DNA of 64,000 nt from Membranipora membranacea (lineage: Eukaryota > Bryozoa > Gymnolaemata > Cheilostomatida > Membraniporidae). The position numbers and the translations under genes were made by a program. Where the stretch lies: positions 34,224,001 through 34,288,000 of the forward strand of contig OU612065.1 of the NCBI GenBank assembly GCA_914767715.1, written 5' to 3'. Below the pieces are notes generated by a model. It made no database searches. It had not been told where the DNA came from and worked only from the letters and a program-made list of their open reading frames with translations. This document shows, in pieces, positions 12,701-22,448 of the stretch (within the stretch, counting starts at the first letter, position 1; the number at the start of each line of letters is the position of its first letter).

Positions 12701-15700
12701 GACAAATTTATTTTGAAAATTCTCACATACGAAGCCGCTTTGATTGAGCATGGTGCAAACAGGAAATGCCAACAGAATATGGCATTATGTATTTGTCTTC
12801 CTCGAATTATACCACACAGAATGCCCAAAACAGCCCATTTAATGGACTTTTCAAGGTGTTTTTCGGCATTCTGTGTGGTATAATTCGAGAAAGACTAAAA
12901 CATAGTGCCATATTCTGTTGGCATTTCCTGTTTTTACTATGCTTAATCAAAGCGGCTTCGTATGTTAGAATTTTCAAAATAGATTTGTCTGGCCTAAGTG
13001 CTGGACATTTTGACAGCATGTTTGACGTTATTGATAAATGGTTTTGTGGGTTAAAATTGCATGTGTTGTCTCTGTCTGAGGACTGAGGAATATCAGTGCC
13101 TTAAGGGCGCGGCTGCTGTATTCGGCGCAAAGTTGCTCTCAGTTTGCAGGCAGGTCGGAGCACACCTGGGGCGTCATGTGTCATGAGCCCAGTAGTCAAT
13201 AGACCGCAGCGGGATTCGAAGCCAGGACCTCCAACGCTTGCGCGTCAGAGGGCAGGCGCTCTAACCAACTGAGCTACCTCCTACTCCTTGTCTAGTAGTA
13301 ACAGTAAAGTAAAACCGATAAAGTAGAAAAGTTACTGTAGTCTGGAAGCTGTCACGTAAAATATTGACAGATGACGGCATCTCAACTACCACGTTCCATC
13401 CTATTACCTAAGCTTAGCCAGTTGTATTAAGCAATCAGTCACCAGCCTGCATATTGTTATTACTGTATTTTTCTATATAATATATTTTTTGTGTGTCAAG
13501 ATGTAAAGGAGAGGTATACACCCGAGGGTGCTGGGGGCTGGAACAATCAACAATGAAAGCTCCCCCAGTGGGACTCGAACCCACAACTCCTGCGGCACTA
13601 ATCGCCTGGCAGTGAATAGCAAGCGCGCTAACCGTTTGCTAGCGCCATCTCACCATCCCCAAAAAAGAATGGGTCGATGGCGCTAATTAGATAGCCTGCT
13701 ATTCACTACTCGGAGTTGTGTTCTCTCATCCCACAGCACATTCCAATCCACCATTGCTACCCTATGAAACACAGCGTACTTGTTAGGGTTATTGGCCTTA
13801 CATGGCCCATTTCTGGGACCCCTTGTAGTAGGTTTAGCTGTCTTTCCAGCTTGTCAGCATGTCTTTCCATGCTGTCACATGTCTTTCTATGAGTCAGTCA
13901 GTAGACAAGTACACAGGAAAGTAAAGCAAAGGATGTAAAGCAAAGTAGTTAATTGAATGCATATGAGAAGTTTGGAACAGCTGTTTGATATCACATACTG
14001 CTATAAACATTATTTACTTCAAAACATTAGATCATTTTTTGATAAATAATACTGAGTGCAAAGTTACCTCACGTACCATTCTAACTAATAGTCTACCTGA
14101 TCACTTGCCCATTGCTGGGTGCATTCATATGCCAAAATTGTGTGGCAAACACAGCCCATCAATAATGGTCACAAAACTACACAGTGACTTAATATCCAAC
14201 AAAATAAATGAGCCAGGAAATTGGAGTGTAATTTATGAAATTGGCAACCCAGGGGAGTCCTCCATGAGCGATGCTTTATAGAAGCAAATTATCACTATCA
14301 CATCTCTCAAAATCATCACTCACTTGGCTGTTCAATTAGACATATTCGCTCACTCAGAATTTATATAGTTCCATCAAAGACTGAGCCATTTCTGAGCGAG
14401 ACCATAGAGTGAGCGATCAGATTGCGATTTTGGCTGTTTTTAATTGAAAGATCCCCCTAAAACCCTTCGCTCTCCTTTAAAATACGATGCAAAAGCTAAT
14501 AGCACAGTTGTTATAATCCAAGCAGATGAACCAGGTCAGAAATTTCACTTTTAAGCCACCCTGTATGACGAAAAAGTTACACAATTTAATCAAGAAGCAT
14601 GATGGGATCCTTGAAAAAATACTCATGGTCAATCATGGCTCAATACTAAAAAACTTGATAAAAAGTATTAAAAACCATAAGAGAGTTTCAAAATTGCAGA
14701 GTGTGAATTTTATCAGGAAACATTTGAAACAACATGTTTTGAACCTAACAAATAATGGGGGTTTGTCAACATAGTTTTGAACAGAAAAGTTTGTCATGAT
14801 GATACAAATGGGTGTTTGAAATTTGACGACATAAAAATGACAGAAAAACATGAAACAACTGATAAATGCAATGAGTATTTTAGCAAAGTTGGCAGCAATC
14901 TTGGAGTCCCACAGGGCTCTGTATTAGGCCTGATCTTATTGATTATATTCATAAATGACCTTGTTAGTACAGCCTCAGTGTTCGCAGACGATACAAACAT
15001 TTTCAGTCCGGAGCCTTCATTATCAAATTTGAAACGAATTGACTCATTTTAAAATATACAAACACTTTTCAAATTTTCTCAAAGCTCATGACAAAATGGT
15101 GCCAAATCCTGTTAACTTTATTTCAGATATTGGAAAGAACTTTTAGTATCGAAGTTGCTCACAAAATTTCATTTAACATCATAATGCCATAATGTTCAAG
15201 CGCCATGTTTGAGAACTTTGACAATAATCAAATTTCACTTTGCTCCTGATGTATTGCGCCAGACAGTATCTCGATCAACAATCATAATCAGTCTTTATTA
15301 TTCATTTTTTCACCTCCAACTCATGTATGGGATTGAGTTGTAGGGGCATGCTGCAGATTGCCATCTCGGCCAAATTTACCTCCTCCAAAATGCAGCTCTT
15401 TTGTTAATTCCTCATTTGGGTCATGTCACTACATATATTGAAGAATTTTGTCTAATGCCTATTAATATACTAATCAAATACAGATTTTCAGTTCATTTTC
15501 CAAAGCTAATTTTAATAACTAACTAGAAGACCTGAAAAACTGAAAGATCCCCAAAAACTTGTACACGTTCAAATGAAAATATTATTCCAACCTAAGAGAA
15601 CCACTAGCTGCAGAGGGTAATGGTCACTGCTCACCGCTGAACTGCAAACCTCATTGGTGAAAGATGTCCTCTGTTGGGTCTTATGTTCCAAAGTCAGAGA

Positions 15701-18700
15701 GACTGGCCTGCCTGAGCGCTTGGGCAGGCAGGTCACCACACTAGTCCCTGACTAAATGACCATACCACCGCCATATTTTTCTAGTTGTCATGTTATGTCT
15801 GAATTTTACTGGATGCAGGAACCAAATAAAAAAAAATATAACAAACACAATAACACCTTTTTCAGTTATTTAGACAATAGTCTAATTAAAGTTATTTTAT
15901 TATGACCTAGATTTGAGTCTTGCAAACTGAAAAGATATGTGTTCTCGGCTTTTGGGTGAGAAGTTGCAGGGGATTGGAATGAAGTATCTCTACTTTTATA
16001 TTATGAGTGAACTGTACACTGATAAACAAATTTGATATTTCATCATAAATGTATTCTGTTTTGAATATTTCTACCGTATCTTGAATTAAGGCATTAAGCA
16101 ATGTGTGTGTGTGTGTAGTTTCATGCACGCTTGTATCCTTGGTTTTGATGAGTTGGATTTAATTTTGCGCCAACCCATAAGTCGTCATCGAATTTGGGGT
16201 CCTAGAGACCTGCGAACAGGGCACAATGTTTTGTTGAAAAATCATTTGAACTCCATCTGAATTGGTAAACAAGGTATATAAGTCAACTTCGTCTACTTTC
16301 TGACAAAATTTATAATGAATCTGCTTCCTACAGTAGGAAGCAGATTCATTATAAATTTTGGCTATATTATTATAAAAATGGCCATATAGAACATTAGTCT
16401 CAGAACACATGATTCTTTTGATAGACAATTTCTCACAGGACTGGTCACGAATTCGCCAAATTACAGACACTAATTTTGCTTTTGAAACATTCATCGAAAA
16501 CTACTCTACCATTATTGAAAATTCAAGCAAGAAGACTAGTGCTAAAACCCAAATGCTACATTTTAAAAAGCCATCGATGACCACAGAATCATTGGAACTT
16601 AGAGAAAAGTGTAAAAAATTGCACATTAAATCTAAACAAGAACAGGAGTTTCCAATACAGAAGCCAGCTAACCAATAAATTGCCTTCCAATTAGTCCTTC
16701 TAATGATATTTAGGAATTGTTAACAATTTCAGGTATTTCAAGGCGTCAGCTATTCTATTTTTCTTTTTACAGCATGTCAAACTTAGAAAATTTAAGGCAA
16801 CTGAATATCAATAAGAATATAGCTCTACTCTCAATTCCCGCTGGAGTATGTCGACTCGATACACTCAAGTCAATAGAGTGTGAAGACTGTGCATCTCTGA
16901 CAAGTCCTCCTTATGCTGTCTGTAGTCAGGGGCTGCCAGCAATGAGAAAATACTTTGCCGATCTGGAAGAAAATGTTGAGCAAAACATAAAGTTTGTTCC
17001 AATAACTGTTATTGGTCAAACTATGGCTGGTAAAACCAGCCTTGTTCGGTCAATGAAAGAAAATAAACGGGCTTTGACCACTCGATGTAACAATAGCAAG
17101 CTAGATGAGGCCACCAAAGTGATCAAGGTGTGTGAGGTAGACGTTGATGAAAAATTCAAACTCGTATTTCATGACTTTGGTGGGCAGGCAATATATCAGT
17201 TTGCCTACCAATTGTCACATAGATCACAGTATGTTCCCATGCTTGTCATAGACATTGCTGAATTTGCCCGACTTGTAGCTGAACACGGAGAAGAAAATGC
17301 CTGTGAGACAGTCTGTTTTACATGGCTCTCCCACCTTTATTTGTCCTGTCCAAAAGCAGGCCAGCCTTTCGTGGTGCTCACCCACTGTGATCTTATTGAT
17401 AATGAAACCTGCAAAGCGAGAGTGAGTCAGTTGATAGAAGTGACTGAACGTCTACGCCTTATGTTAATAGAGGAGGAGAAAGCCATAGAACCAATGAACA
17501 GTCCAATCTTCATGATGGAGAGTTTTCGTGATACATCTCAGCCTCTTCTCTCAAAACACACACCCCTTCTCATATATAAAGGTTCTGGAACACAGGTAAT
17601 CCTCGATCTAAAAACCTTCCTTGTGTCTATTGGATTGCCTCTACTCACAAATATTCCAGGTAGCTGGTATGTTCTGATGAATTTGTGTGCAAACAGCACA
17701 CAGCCATATCTTACGCTGGGTGAGCTAGACAAGCTCTTCTCTAATGACAAAGATCGCTTCATTCTTCAGTACCTTCATGAAATCGGGCGAGTGATGTGGT
17801 ACAGAAATCGAGTCAAACTAGCAAACATTGTGTTTCATCGCATTGAGCTGCTCACACACCTAGTTGAGTTGCTCTATGATCACTGCAGAGAGGAAGCGTG
17901 GAATGAGCGTAGTTTTCTGGCATTTCAGCATGATAACATGGGAATCAACCAACGGCAATACGATCATATGGTCCAATCATACCTTACTACTGGAATGATA
18001 AGGGACATTTTGCTGGTCAACCTCATCAAAAAAGAGTCAAAATTGCAACCTGAGCTGGCAATCGAAGTACTGAAGGTCTTCCATCTGGTTTGTGGCCCAG
18101 TCAAGAAGGACAGTGAAAGTCATTATATCATCCCATACTTCAGTCCTAGAGAACTCACAATCGAGGAATCTGGAATGTACATTCTTTTGAAAGTTGACAT
18201 ATGTTTTAATGGACTGGCTATTCCTAGCTACGTATACCATTTGCTCGCTGCAAATTATGTTGACCTCCATATTACCTCATACAATACTATTAAGGCTGGC
18301 TGCAATGGTGTTTGCGTGAGGGAAAACAATGGCACAATCAAGTACCTACTTCATAACCATATTGAGAGAACCTTTTCGCTCCTGATCCTGACTCCAACAA
18401 AACATATCGCTAAATCCTGGGACAGCCTGCTGCACACCTTGCAACATTTAAGATCCCAACTGGAACAAGAATGGAAGGGCGCTCACTATGAGATAGTATT
18501 CTACTGTTCGCACTGCCTGCTCACTAAGAAGGAGAACCCAACCACTCAAGTCAATCCTGCATGGCTCAACAATCAACATCAACCTTATACTGGCGATGAA
18601 ACTTGTGACTGTATTCAACTTCAATCTTCAACCAAAAGCCCGACTACTATTCCATATCCACTGTTCTATCCATGTGAGTACAGTTTCACCAACTTATGTA

Positions 18701-21700
18701 TGATTGATATGGCAATGCAAATTCTGGTCTGCTCTTTCTGCCTTCCTCTATAGATGCCTTAATTCAAATTGTATTTCTGATGCTTGCTATATTATGACAT
18801 ACTACTTGCTACTATATGCTTGATAGGTAGCACCATCACAAAAGAAGGGGTTCAGACTTTAGATGAGTACTTGTCAGGCTTCGAAGTGGCTTCTCATGAA
18901 TCACAAATAGAGGATATTGTGAAGGAAGTAAATTCTGAGAAAGTTCTTATTTACGATTCAGATTCATATCCAGTCACGGCTGACCCAATGAGTAGTACAC
19001 AGAAACATAAGGTAGGAAGATGTTGTTGATTTTCACCTTTTATATGTAATATTTTCAAGATGAACCCAACTGTTTTCACTCATAACCTGCATACAATAAG
19101 ATGGTAGTAAATTTACTGGATTTAGTGTGCCTACACACGCATTAGTCAGAGTCTTATTTTCTTGCAGAAGGTGTACAAAATGTCTGAGACTCGCGGAAGA
19201 GCGCTGATTATATCAAACACCTGCAATAACACAAGGAAAGGTTCAGAGCATGACTATCGGAATATTAAAGGAATGCTAGAGAAGTTTGGATTTATAACTG
19301 TAGGAGGTCACAAAAATTACACTGCAGAGGTAATGGCAATGTTTTTGCTCCGCCATTGTTTAAGCGCTCAAACGGTGACGGGATGCTGGTAGAGGCATTT
19401 CATTATCAAGAGAAAGTGGTTGATAATGAAATGCCTCTACCAGCATCCCGCCAACGTTTGAGCGCTTAAACTAGCTCCGCCACAATGAAATAAACGCATT
19501 GTCACTATAGGAAAATTATTAATATTTGATCTAAAATTATAATAGTTAGAGGTGACTGTAACTCAGTTTGTAAGGTAGTATAGATATTTCATATGAGAGA
19601 GCCAGTGATCAATTCCCAGCAAATGCAGATGTATAAGAAGAAGCGACCAACCAAAGCAGCAGCATCTTGTTATCAACTTGATGCTATTTCTTCTTCAAAA
19701 TCTTTTTTTTTGCTGAAAATTAGTATCAACTGTTCAGGATAAGCTGCTAAATCTACTTTAATTCTCAAAATCTGATCAAAATTAATCAAGTTATCAAAGA
19801 AAAACCTGGATTTTTGACAGTAAAGCAATAATCGCATCATTGCTTCTACAACTTACGATGACGTTACGTTGCCCCATAATTAAGTGCCTCACTTCAGCTG
19901 TATATGGTGTCCTGTCTAGGTTTGTTATTAAGTCTATGGTGAGATCCTATTTTTTGGCTTCAGGCTATATACGTATACTCGAATCACTTATTTGTTGTTT
20001 GAATAGATGATCGTTACGGCTATCCATTCAGAGACACAGCTAGTAGACTGGGAGACAGGAGAATCAGTACACAAACATCTCAACTCATTTGTGTTGGTCA
20101 TCACAAGTCATGGTCATGAAGGGTCTCTGTCTGGTTCCAACGGTAAACATCTCGTAATCACAGAGCTTATGGATCTGCTCTCATCTGAGAATTTCCCCGC
20201 TATGAGAGGGAAGCCAAAGCTTGTCATCATACAGGCTTGTGCTGGTAGTAAGTTTATAAACTTGATCAATTATGGACAGTCAAATATTGTTCTAAGGGAG
20301 TAACTTACTAAAAGTTCAACGATTATTTTTTAATTTCCATGTCCTTGTCATTTACGTCTGCATTCTCAGGCAGCGATTTACCGATGGTATGACATACACT
20401 CAGTAGAAAATTTGGGCATAAAAAATACTCTAAGTATTTGCTCTTATACTCATAAGACAAATTAGTTCTCGGTGAAAGTCAAGATTGTCTCTCTACTTGT
20501 AGGTATGAAAGAAACACTTCCAGGAGACTTGCCCCCTTCTCAAGCACCACCCAATCAGAATCAGCTAGAAGTAGATCAGCCTCAACACAGCAATGGAGCC
20601 ACAAATGAATCCCCTTCTACAGATCCTCATGATAACCCTATATCAGACTTCATCATTATGCAGTCCAGCTTTGATTGTAAGTTGTGAGAGACAATATTCC
20701 CTACTTTCTAATTGTGATGGTAGATGTGTTTGTATTGAAATGAACATAATTGTACTTTATATCACTGACAACCAGTTTGAAGGTTGTCTTGGTTTGTTGA
20801 TGATTGAGTTATTTTAAATCATGAACAGTAGGACACCCAACTCAATCTGACGGGCACAGCTGAGCTGAGGCATATCCATCTTCTTTGTTTGAGTGATGTC
20901 ATCGATCAGTTATTTTAACAGGATATCCCAGCCTTTGGCATGCACAACTCATTTGAACACTTACAGAGTATCATAACTCGCCACTTGGTCATACTAGGCA
21001 ATAGTAGGAAATGCAAAAACAATTTTTTGTGTTCTTTTGCAGCATTCAAATCACATCGAAGTCCTAAAGTTGGCTCGCTGTTCATCCGCTGCCTGGTATC
21101 TACATTCTATAGATATGCTCACAGAGATCATCTCGAAGAACTGGCAGCAATTGTAAGTGATAGATCTTACTGCAGTTTTAGTCAATGTATGATGCTTGTA
21201 AACAATTTTTACACAATCAATCGAGTTTTTTGCAGTACAGTTATTAATTGTGTCAACAAATTGTTGGTTAATGCTTGAGAGTTTAGTAAGACTTGATGTA
21301 AGCATGTGTATTTTTACAGCATAATCTCAAGCTGAATCAATCAAGCACAAATACAATACACGTTTTTTTAGGGTGGGGGGTAAATGGACTGAATAATACA
21401 TAGCATGTTAGTCACAGCTAAGTAAATGATTCCACCCGCACCTTTGTGACGGCCATTGGCTTATTTTACAGGTCAGAGAGACTGTAGTAAAGGCTGGAGC
21501 ACAGAGAACAGATTATCTGCAAAGAATCGGAAAGCAGCGGTATCCCTCTATCCCTCAGACTAGATGTACATTTCTAGGTAATAAGTTCTATCTGCAGCCT
21601 GGAATCAATATGAGAACAGAGGACCACCCAGAATCACTCAGAAATCCTGTGTTACGCAAACCTACAGCTACAAGGATTCACACAGAACCTGGTATGTATG

Positions 21701-21775
21701 ATGTTATGTATGATATAGAATAAATGAAAATCATAAAAACTTTTTAGTCGTTTCAATGCCGTTGCGCCACTTACG

Positions 21776-21849
<74 letters not shown>

Positions 21850-22448
21850 TACAGTTTCCTGTCTAGGTTGAGGAAGTTTTTATTTTTACCTGATTCTGAC
21901 ACTGCCTCAGTTTTTTCTCCTACACACCTGCTGATATGTCTGTAACTTGTGAATTAACCAAAATATAAGGTACATATGTATTTTTTGAGTAATGAAAAAG
22001 CATTGTGCAATAATACATATCATGCAATATTTATTAGTGCTAGAGATGCGTTAGACAAAGAGTGGCCCAATGGTTAAGGGTGCGAACTTGCAAACTTTGA
22101 AGACCGAGTTTAATTTTCAGCCTGGCAAATGATAATGTTGAAAATAAGATGCAAATAACATGTTATGCGTTCTACCTGATGCTGCCACAAATTATTTTCT
22201 TGCCCACCCACTGATATGTTGTCATGAGGGAACAACTTGAAAACTCACAAAAAAAAACATGAGTGAAATATGATTGGCCTATGGTATGGAGAAGACATTG
22301 TGATATCTTACCATAATCTACATTATTAATTGGATTTTTCTCTTCTGCAGACCTGATACATACATATAGAACCGGAGAGACAGGGCCGATGAAGACTTAT
22401 TATCAGTGGTCAGTAAAGAGAAACTCAGTAAAGAGGAACTCACCATGA
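605..22448 (+). CDS. LRR-Roc-COR-caspase fusion gene (5' end outside window)
   Basis: Exons I can join: 605-745, 6852-6992, 9700-9840, 16773-18673, 18827-19011, 19168-19329, 20007-20247, 20503-20676, 21043-21152, 21472-21691 and 22351-22448, ending in TGA at 22446. Every junction has AG/GT sites and the reading phase carries through all ten introns, which is the main reason to call one gene. Domain order is leucine-rich repeats, Roc GTPase, COR, an acidic linker, caspase p20, a Pro/Asn/Gln-rich linker and caspase p10. Roco proteins are known GTPase switches and caspases are Cys-Asp proteases of cell death. That the switch controls the protease is my inference. The start codon and any further LRR exons lie to the left. 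More LRR exons may have been missed in the repeats. A poly(A) signal candidate (AATAAA) is at 22816. Confidence 0.82.
785..1482. repeat. Foldback element with about 240-bp inverted arms
   Basis: The sequence 785-1030 is closely repeated in reverse complement at about 1240-1482; both contain the reverse-complementary landmarks AAGATATGTCCACAGAGTAA and CCTATGATAGGTCATAATTC. The central spacer is about 210 bp. A diverged relative of the spacer and right half lies at about 60795-61180. The minus-strand open frame over the right arm is a by-product of the repeat. Confidence 0.75.
1935..2325. repeat. Long inverted repeat, copy 1 (about 170-bp arms)
   Basis: Arms 1935-2106 and 2151-2325 are near-perfect reverse complements around a 45-bp centre; outer ends are CATTTATCAATAACGTCAAA and its complement. 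Overlapping open frames on both strands mirror one another and match no family I know. A second copy is at 12650-13040. Confidence 0.8.
2490..2572 (-). repeat. tRNA-derived SINE head, copy 1
   Basis: On the minus strand there is an A-box-like TAGCTCAGTTGTTTAGAGCG and, about 40 bases on, a B-box GGCTTCGAATCC. The middle does not fold as a convincing tRNA with a clear anticodon arm, so I call a SINE head or tRNA relic. It is repeated at 13205-13287 within the duplicated block. Confidence 0.55.
2580..4938. other. Intron sequence with a THAP-like fragment
   Basis: No exon of the surrounding gene was found. At 4401-4520 (+) a frame begins MVNRKCCICQSTVGYFQWPK and goes on to KLEWCDYL, which resembles the first half of a THAP zinc finger (CxxC, FxxPK, later W). 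The second half, with its later Cys and His, is not evident. It may be a remnant of a THAP-type transposase. The segment 2790-2950 recurs at 13930-14085. Confidence 0.35.
4939..5043. mobile_element. Short palindromic MITE with 9-bp TSD
   Basis: Inverted arms of 28-29 bp (TAGCCTGTCTTGACAAGC at the left, complement at the right) close a G-rich loop. CTGCAGTAG occurs at 4933-4941 and again at 5047-5055, consistent with a target-site duplication that touches the arm end. A diverged relative lies at 62638-62787. Confidence 0.65.
5056..6702. other. Intron, no recognised feature
   Basis: AT-rich sequence with only short, unsupported open frames. I see no LRR cassette or transposon ends here. Confidence 0.5.
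6852..6992 (+). CDS. LRR exon 2 of the Roco-caspase gene
   Basis: A 141-bp exon in the same phase and with the same layout as the exon at 605. It reads LGTLTSLEDLRLDYN, then TELPDEIGGLKCLLTLNV and CGLTSLPS. Acceptor TTGTAG, donor GTAAAT. It lies in a duplicated block that recurs about 2.85 kb downstream, intron sequence included. Confidence 0.82.
9030..9530 (-). mobile_element. LINE reverse-transcriptase tail, copy 2
   Basis: Same minus-strand polymerase tail as at the window start. The visible frame is 9115-9333. Compared with the copy at 11910 it has lost a base near 9113, which breaks the frame in the final block. Confidence 0.65.
9700..9840 (+). CDS. LRR exon 3 of the Roco-caspase gene
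   Basis: A third 141-bp cassette with the same phase and splice sites. It encodes LASLTSLESLSLRGN, TELPDEIRGLKSLQTLNV and CGLTSLPS. The variable positions among the three copies are mostly on the predicted exposed faces, while the LRR framework Leu/Pro residues are constant. That is what a functional repeat exon would show, though three copies are few. Confidence 0.82.
11910..12253 (-). mobile_element. LINE reverse-transcriptase tail, copy 3
   Basis: The best-preserved copy. The minus-strand frame reads LLQKKAFRLICNIQ, HLVPTNELSGSLHLLHLP, then FNMRDMFKLHLTSNNF and FNNIPFNLCSI, which follow the QKK-RI, LHxLxLxD and YNTR/WNxLP blocks of LINE polymerase ends. It stops at 12253, where a deletion joins it to the inverted-repeat block. 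Confidence 0.7.
12650..13040. repeat. Long inverted repeat, copy 2
   Basis: Arms 12650-12820 and 12866-13040 pair as in the copy at 1935. Both copies kept their arm pairing. Confidence 0.8.
13205..13287 (-). repeat. tRNA-derived SINE head, copy 2
   Basis: A-box TAGCTCAGTTGGTTAGAGCG and B-box-like GGCTTCGAATCC on the minus strand. This copy keeps the GGTTA form of the A-box that copy 1 has lost. Confidence 0.55.
13563..13655 (-). repeat. tRNA-like SINE, second type
   Basis: On the minus strand: GATGGCGCTAGCAAACGGTT (A-box-like), a long variable-arm-like middle, and GGGTTCGAGTCCCACTGGGG (B-box). It sits in a 430-bp stretch (13500-13930) that is absent from the sister block at 2790, so it marks an insertion after the duplication. 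It could be a decayed tRNA gene with a long variable arm. Confidence 0.5.
14040..15052 (+). mobile_element. Jockey/CR1-type LINE remnant (endonuclease end and RT core)
   Basis: Broken frames in order: an endonuclease end with LPDHLPIAG near 14095 and INEPGNWSVIYEIGNP near 14210; a linker frame at 14526-14774 with KNHKRVSKLQS and LKQHVLNLTN; and a polymerase core with VGSNLGVPQGSVLGLI, IFINDLV and FADDTN (14890-15000). The stretch between SVLG and FADD is shorter than in active elements, so the domain is internally deleted. A reversed MITE (14277-14458) is inserted. Not functional. Confidence 0.75.
14277..14458 (-). mobile_element. MITE family A, copy 1 (reverse, right end kept)
   Basis: It ends in TTTAATTGAAAGATCCCCCT and contains CGCTCACTCAG and GAGTGAGCGATCAGATTGCG, all shared with the copies at 25785 and 30905. 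It interrupts the LINE remnant. Confidence 0.6.
16304..16360. repeat. Near-perfect 57-bp palindrome
   Basis: Two 28-base arms (ending CTGCTTCCTAC) pair perfectly around a single A at 16332. It would extrude as a hairpin with essentially no loop. Confidence 0.85.
16409..16675 (+). mobile_element. LINE fragment (between endonuclease and RT)
   Basis: The frame reads FSQDWSRIRQITDTNFAFET, then a basic segment with KKPSMTTESLELREKCKKLH. This follows the W-x-D-x-N-x-A-x-x-F ... KPWIT ... K-x-L pattern between the endonuclease and polymerase of Jockey-like LINEs. It lies 100 bp before the Roc exon and is truncated on both sides. Confidence 0.5.
16773..18673 (+). CDS. Roc-COR GTPase exon
   Basis: One long exon (about 633 codons) after a TTTTTACAG acceptor; the donor is GTGAGT at 18674. 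The first 60 or so residues are further leucine-rich repeats. Roc follows: P-loop GQTMAGKTS at 17014-17040, G3 DFGGQ near 17172, G4-like THCD at 17380-17391 in place of the common TKxD. The COR region runs from about 17630 to 18600, with the IPGSWYVLM start, the LQYLHEIGRVMWY block and a hydrophobic HRIELLTHLVELLYDH helix. No kinase domain follows, unlike LRRK proteins. The open frame extends to 18753, but the splice at 18673 keeps frame into the next exon. Confidence 0.88.
18827..19011 (+). CDS. Acidic linker exon between COR and caspase
   Basis: An exon of 61 codons plus a split Cys codon, between a TGATAG acceptor and a GTAGGA donor. It encodes an acidic, Ser-rich segment with no domain I recognise (TLDEYLSGFEVASHESQIED, then VNSEKVLIYDSDSYPVTADP). 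It keeps frame on both sides. Several Asp residues in it could be protease processing sites, which would separate the GTPase part from the caspase part. This is inference only. Confidence 0.7.
19168..20247 (+). CDS. Caspase p20 (peptidase C14) exons
   Basis: Two exons, 19168-19329 and 20007-20247, joined in phase 0. The first carries the p20 start RGRALIISNTCN, then the RKGSEHDYRNIKGMLEKFGF block and NYTAE, which match the caspase beta-1/helix-1 pattern. The second carries the catalytic-His motif SHGHEG (His codon 20109-20111), the KHLVITELMDLL strand, GKPKLVIIQAC and the catalytic Cys (20238-20240) in QACAG. The intron between them holds a 114-bp palindromic MITE and a tRNA-like repeat. The donor at 20248 is GTAAGT. 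Both catalytic residues are intact, so proteolytic activity is plausible. Confidence 0.87.
19358..19471. mobile_element. Palindromic MITE family B, copy 1
   Basis: About 50-bp arms, GTTTAAGCGCTCAAACG at the left tip, mirror image at the right tip. GCTCCGCCA occurs at 19347-19355 and 19474-19482, giving a 9-bp target duplication. It lies in the intron between the two p20 exons. The second copy is at 50755. Confidence 0.8.
19553..19620 (+). repeat. Possible tRNA-derived SINE head (degenerate)
   Basis: TAACTCAGTTTGTAAGGTAG resembles an A-box and GTGATCAATTCCC a decayed B-box at suitable spacing. Weak. Confidence 0.3.
20503..22448 (+). CDS. Caspase linker, p10 subunit and C-terminus
   Basis: Exons 20503-20676, 21043-21152, 21472-21691 and 22351-22448. 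The first encodes a Pro/Gln/Asn-rich linker with several Asp (EVDQ, STDPHD) and then DFIIMQSSFD, the typical p10 opening strand. The next two give KVGSLFIRCLVSTFYRYA, HLEELAAIVRETVVKAG and a KQRYPSIPQTRCTF-FYLQPGI end, matching the caspase p10 layout. The last exon is short and basic, ending at TGA 22446-22448. A second frame across 22380-22560 is also open with plausible codons, so the very C-terminus is uncertain. A (GCT)23 tract lies in the intron before the last exon. Confidence 0.82.
21778..21846 (+). repeat. (GCT)23 trinucleotide tract
   Basis: 23 uninterrupted GCT units in the last intron of the Roco-caspase gene (69 bp). Flanks ACTTACGAT and TCCTGTCTAGGTT recur without the repeat at 19852-19920, so the tract grew inside a dispersed repeat. 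Confidence 0.95.
22061..22125 (+). repeat. tRNA-like SINE head (degenerate)
   Basis: TGGCCCAATGGTTAAGGGTG resembles an A-box; GAGTTTAATTTTC sits where a B-box should be. Decayed. Confidence 0.4.

Larger units (their letters stand above)
12254..13490. repeat. Second copy of the 1538-2760 block, joined by a deletion
   Basis: This matches 1538-2760 almost base for base (same inverted repeat, same tRNA-like SINE). Its left flank matches only as far as position 250 of the window. About 1.29 kb present at the window start, including the LRR exon and the foldback at 785-1482, is missing here. Confidence 0.8.
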
